This document shows, in pieces, positions 61,274 through 64,000 of a DNA stretch of 64,000 nt; position 1 is the first letter of the stretch; every line of letters begins with the position of its first letter. Source of the stretch: Persicaria tinctoria (Eukaryota > Streptophyta > Magnoliopsida > Caryophyllales > Polygonaceae). Both the position numbers and the translations under genes were made by a program. A model generated the notes under the pieces. It ran no database searches and was not told the DNA's origin. It was given only the letters and a program-made list of their open reading frames with translations. The stretch is taken from positions 1,242,501 to 1,306,500 of the forward strand of contig JBANSL010000014.1 of NCBI GenBank assembly GCA_037127255.1, written 5' to 3'.

Positions 61274-64000
61274 CTAGAGGGGCTTCAAATGAGGGTAGAC
61301 TCCAAGAACATGCTCCGGCATGAAATCATGCCTTGTCAAGATTCCGACAATTGGGGACCCCTGCAATTTCAAAGGATGAACAAAGAAACATGATTTGATG
61401 CAATAATTCAATTTATACAAGTGAAGGAATAGTTTTACATACCCCTTGGCTCTTCGGTACGACGCATATGTGTCTGAGACCGAGCTGGCGGAAAAGAATA
61501 GCAGCCTTAGCAAGCGACATTGTCTCGACAACAGTGTAAGGCGAAGCATTAGTAATGGGATGTAGATCAATATACATCTCCATTTCTTCATCATCAATAA
61601 CTATATCATCAATTTGAAGTCCCTTTCCCGAGCCAGGCTTGGCAAAGTCATTAGGAGAGAACTCTCGCAAAATATCCCTTCCTAACCGCACCCTTTCCTT
61701 GGTGAAATATTTGGCCTTGAGCAAGACAAGCAAATGCGATCTCAACACCAAGCCACATAGCTCAGGTGATTCAGAGTATGGCGGCTCATCGATGACAGGG
61801 AAACCATTATGTCCCGTCATGTGTAGCGAATTGATTATGTTTCCTACCTTCTCCACACCAGAAAAGGTGATCAATGGCCCAGAGACGACGTCTCCTGCAA
61901 CTAAGTTCCTCATGTATGGCTCGGCATGGTCGACCATGTAAGGCAAGCCTTTTAGCGTCAAGATTTGGTGGTACACACCCTTGTTGAAACAATCGGCCAC
62001 CGTTTTCGATACGAGCAGGACTAGCATAACAAGGGGTAGCAACAATATACTGTTCGTGAGTTCCAGTAGGATAACACAAAGCGAGACTGTCATTCTCATG
62101 GTTCCGCCAAGGAAAGAAGCTGCTCCAAGGAGCGCAAAGAGACCTGTGTCTAGCGACGATATGGGTGCAAAAAGGCGCCCTACAATGCGACCATAGGTGG
62201 TTCCAGCTAAGATCACGGGAATGAAGAGCCCAGCCGGAATAGCAATACCGTAAGTGATGATACCAAGGCAGTAGATGGTTACGAAGAACACAAAGAGGGA
62301 CGAAACTTTGAATTTCCCGGTTCCTAGTAGATTGCGGATTGCATCATCATTTGTGTTCAAGAACAGTGAAGCGAGATCATTGTAGTAGCCTGATTCGCAT
62401 TGAAACCGCTTGTATCTACCTGACTCACCTATACTCGGACAGTTGATTGATGGGTCACTTGGGCAAGGTGTACATTGTCCTATCCAGGGGAGGCCAAAAG
62501 AGCATCCAGTTGACACGATGCAAATCAAGACAACTAGTAAAACCTTGTAAGCACGGCCTTTTTCGTTGATGATGGTATACATTCGGATGACCTTGTCGAC
62601 AAGATAGTTGTACAAACTACCGAAAATGCCACCGATAGTTCCTAGCAAAAGAACTGCCAAGATATCTGCAGCACCAAAGGTTGTTTCTTCTGAACTAACA
62701 TCATACATTATTAACCCACCATTACCGAATAGGCCACATTTCCCTGACCAGCAGTATTCGATGAAACCCCGTAAAACTAGTGCAACCGTAGCTGTGGTGA
62801 AAAACGCTCTCCAAAGAAGAGCACTCCGCCACCTGCACATGTCAAATTCCCATAAGATGTCAATACCAAGACCTACCTTGAAATATATAGTACATGCTTT
62901 TGAATGAATACCAGGAAGCTGCTTCTTCAAGGGCAAACAGAACACCTCCAACAGGGGCACGAAACGCAGCAGCAACACCAGCAGCAGCACCACAGGTGAT
63001 CAAGTCTCTTCGATCTCGGTCATTCTTGAAAAACCTAAGCCACTTCCAAGTCAATCCATACTTGCGAGACCCACCTTGCCCAAGTAAATTGGCAATACAA
63101 GCACCAGTATGTACCATAGGTCCTTCTTTGCCAACCACAAATCCAGCAGAAACACCGAGAATAGACCCAAAAATCTGAGATAGTAAAAGAGTTGACAAGC
63201 ACAAGACAATTTTGTCAATGCCACATGATAGAAATGTAACACAACTCATGCTTAATCTACCTTTACAAACAGGGTTTGTGGAGCCAATATGGAGGGAGCA
63301 TCGACACCATTCAGATAAGCTTTCACCTCGGGGATTCCAGACCCAGCAGCAGCAGGAGCGATGAATGCACAAAGGGATGCAGCTAGAGTAGCTAACCCTA
63401 CATTGCAACCCGCATAAACTAGAAAGGCCTTGAAATGTCTACACTAGAACAAAATAGAATCCCATTTAGTTTATCGGAAAATGGTATCACTATGCACCAA
63501 AACATCATTCAAGGAGGAGACTTACTTGCCCTCTACCATCAAATGAGCGGTGTTCATAAGCTTGACGCCAACTATATTCTCGACAGCAATGTTATTGAAG
63601 AAGCCAATAAGCCCTGTGGATAGGCCAATTAGTAGTACCAATACCCACTTCAGGAAAACATACTGAAATATCTGAATTTTCTTCCTTGATCTCCAATCCT
63701 GCATAAATAGTTCGTTCTCGACAATCCTAGGGTAATGCATTGTTGAGTCCCCAATGGCATTGCAAAAAATCCAATATCAATAGTATACGAAACACATCAA
63801 TCTATGAAACCAATATCAATAACAAATCCAAAGACGAAAATGACAGTCTCAAAATGGAAGCTCTTACTCATAGTCAAGGCTTTCTATGGGGCAAACATTG
63901 GCACCAATGATAGCAATTTGAGAGGTAGTGTTTGTTCTCCTTCTCACTAGAAGCGGTTGTCGAAAGGATGAGGCCTTCTCTAACCGTTCAGAAGAATTCC
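61274..64000 (-). CDS. CLC-c: CLC-c-type vacuolar anion channel/exchanger, 5' part beyond window
   Basis: Minus-strand exons: 63868-64000 (partial), 63526-63726, 63261-63438, 62912-63174, 61443-62832, 61274-61360. All introns end GT/AG and phases match. The visible protein begins near NSSERLEKASSFRQPLLVRR and continues through the whole membrane domain. Selectivity filter: AAAGSGIPEVKAYLNG, with Ser (chloride-type) where nitrate exchangers such as CLC-a have Pro. Gating Glu: GKEGPMVH. Proton Glu: FALEEAASW. Two CBS domains follow (from AEPYMRNLV and from DLHPITNASPYTVV to the end). The closest match recalled is Arabidopsis CLC-c, a tonoplast chloride transporter of guard cells and salt response. 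Confidence 0.95.

Overview
This window is nuclear DNA of a flowering plant, very probably a eudicot. The evidence is intron-containing plant genes (GH28 polygalacturonase, CLC-c-type anion transporter), an intronless DYW-type PPR gene, a SAUR gene, a DUF3741-type gene, and a dense load of plant transposons: hAT, Mutator-like (MULE), PIF/Harbinger and Stowaway MITEs, a Helitron, L1 and RTE LINEs, Ty1/copia, and an endogenous caulimovirid. All coordinates and alignments were made by eye; no database search was run.

Layout. 0-3.4 kb: a degenerate MULE-like unit carrying two PIF/Harbinger MITEs with TTA/TAA duplications. 3.5-7.9 kb: an L1 fragment followed by a three-level nest (hAT-like element > MULE with a 10-bp target duplication and arrays of ACCGCAT/ATGCGGT palindromes > RTE LINE). 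The MULE carries two convergent copies of an unrecognised Cys-rich ORF and an OTU-protease-like tail. 7.9-8.8 kb: a small secreted 8-cysteine protein gene. 8.9-16.7 kb: an endogenous caulimovirid genome broken by an in-frame stop and by a MITE. 17.1-23.0 kb: a second MULE of the same family as the first unit, with Ulp1-protease exons, a SWIM-finger transposase tail on the other strand, and large GGTGACAAT-type minisatellites. 23.2-30.7 kb: a second copy of the secreted-protein gene, with a Ty1/copia element inserted exactly at its TATA box and a nonsense codon. 30.8-35.5 kb: MITEs and a SAUR gene. 35.5-39.95 kb: an L1 LINE with perfect 17-bp target duplication, itself hit by a MULE-like element. 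40.6-43.5 kb: a complete non-autonomous Helitron. 43.8-44.9 kb: a hAT inside a hAT. 45.8-46.5 kb: a long imperfect hairpin. 48.2-52.9 kb: PPR and polygalacturonase genes, convergent. 54-58.9 kb: MITE, hAT, microsatellite and copia debris. 59.3-60.0 kb: DUF3741 gene. 61.3-64.0 kb: 3' part of a CLC-c gene running off the right edge.

The apparently functional host genes are the 8-Cys secreted protein (8.1 kb), SAUR, PPR-DYW, polygalacturonase, DUF3741 protein and CLC. They act in unrelated processes (organelle RNA editing, cell-wall pectin degradation, growth regulation, vacuolar anion transport) and are not arranged as a cluster. The most interesting material is the nested mobile DNA: the palindrome-armed MULE with its paired Cys-rich ORFs, the Ulp1/SWIM minisatellite MULE, the copia-split TATA box, the MITE inside the endogenous virus, and the 0.7-kb hairpin locus.
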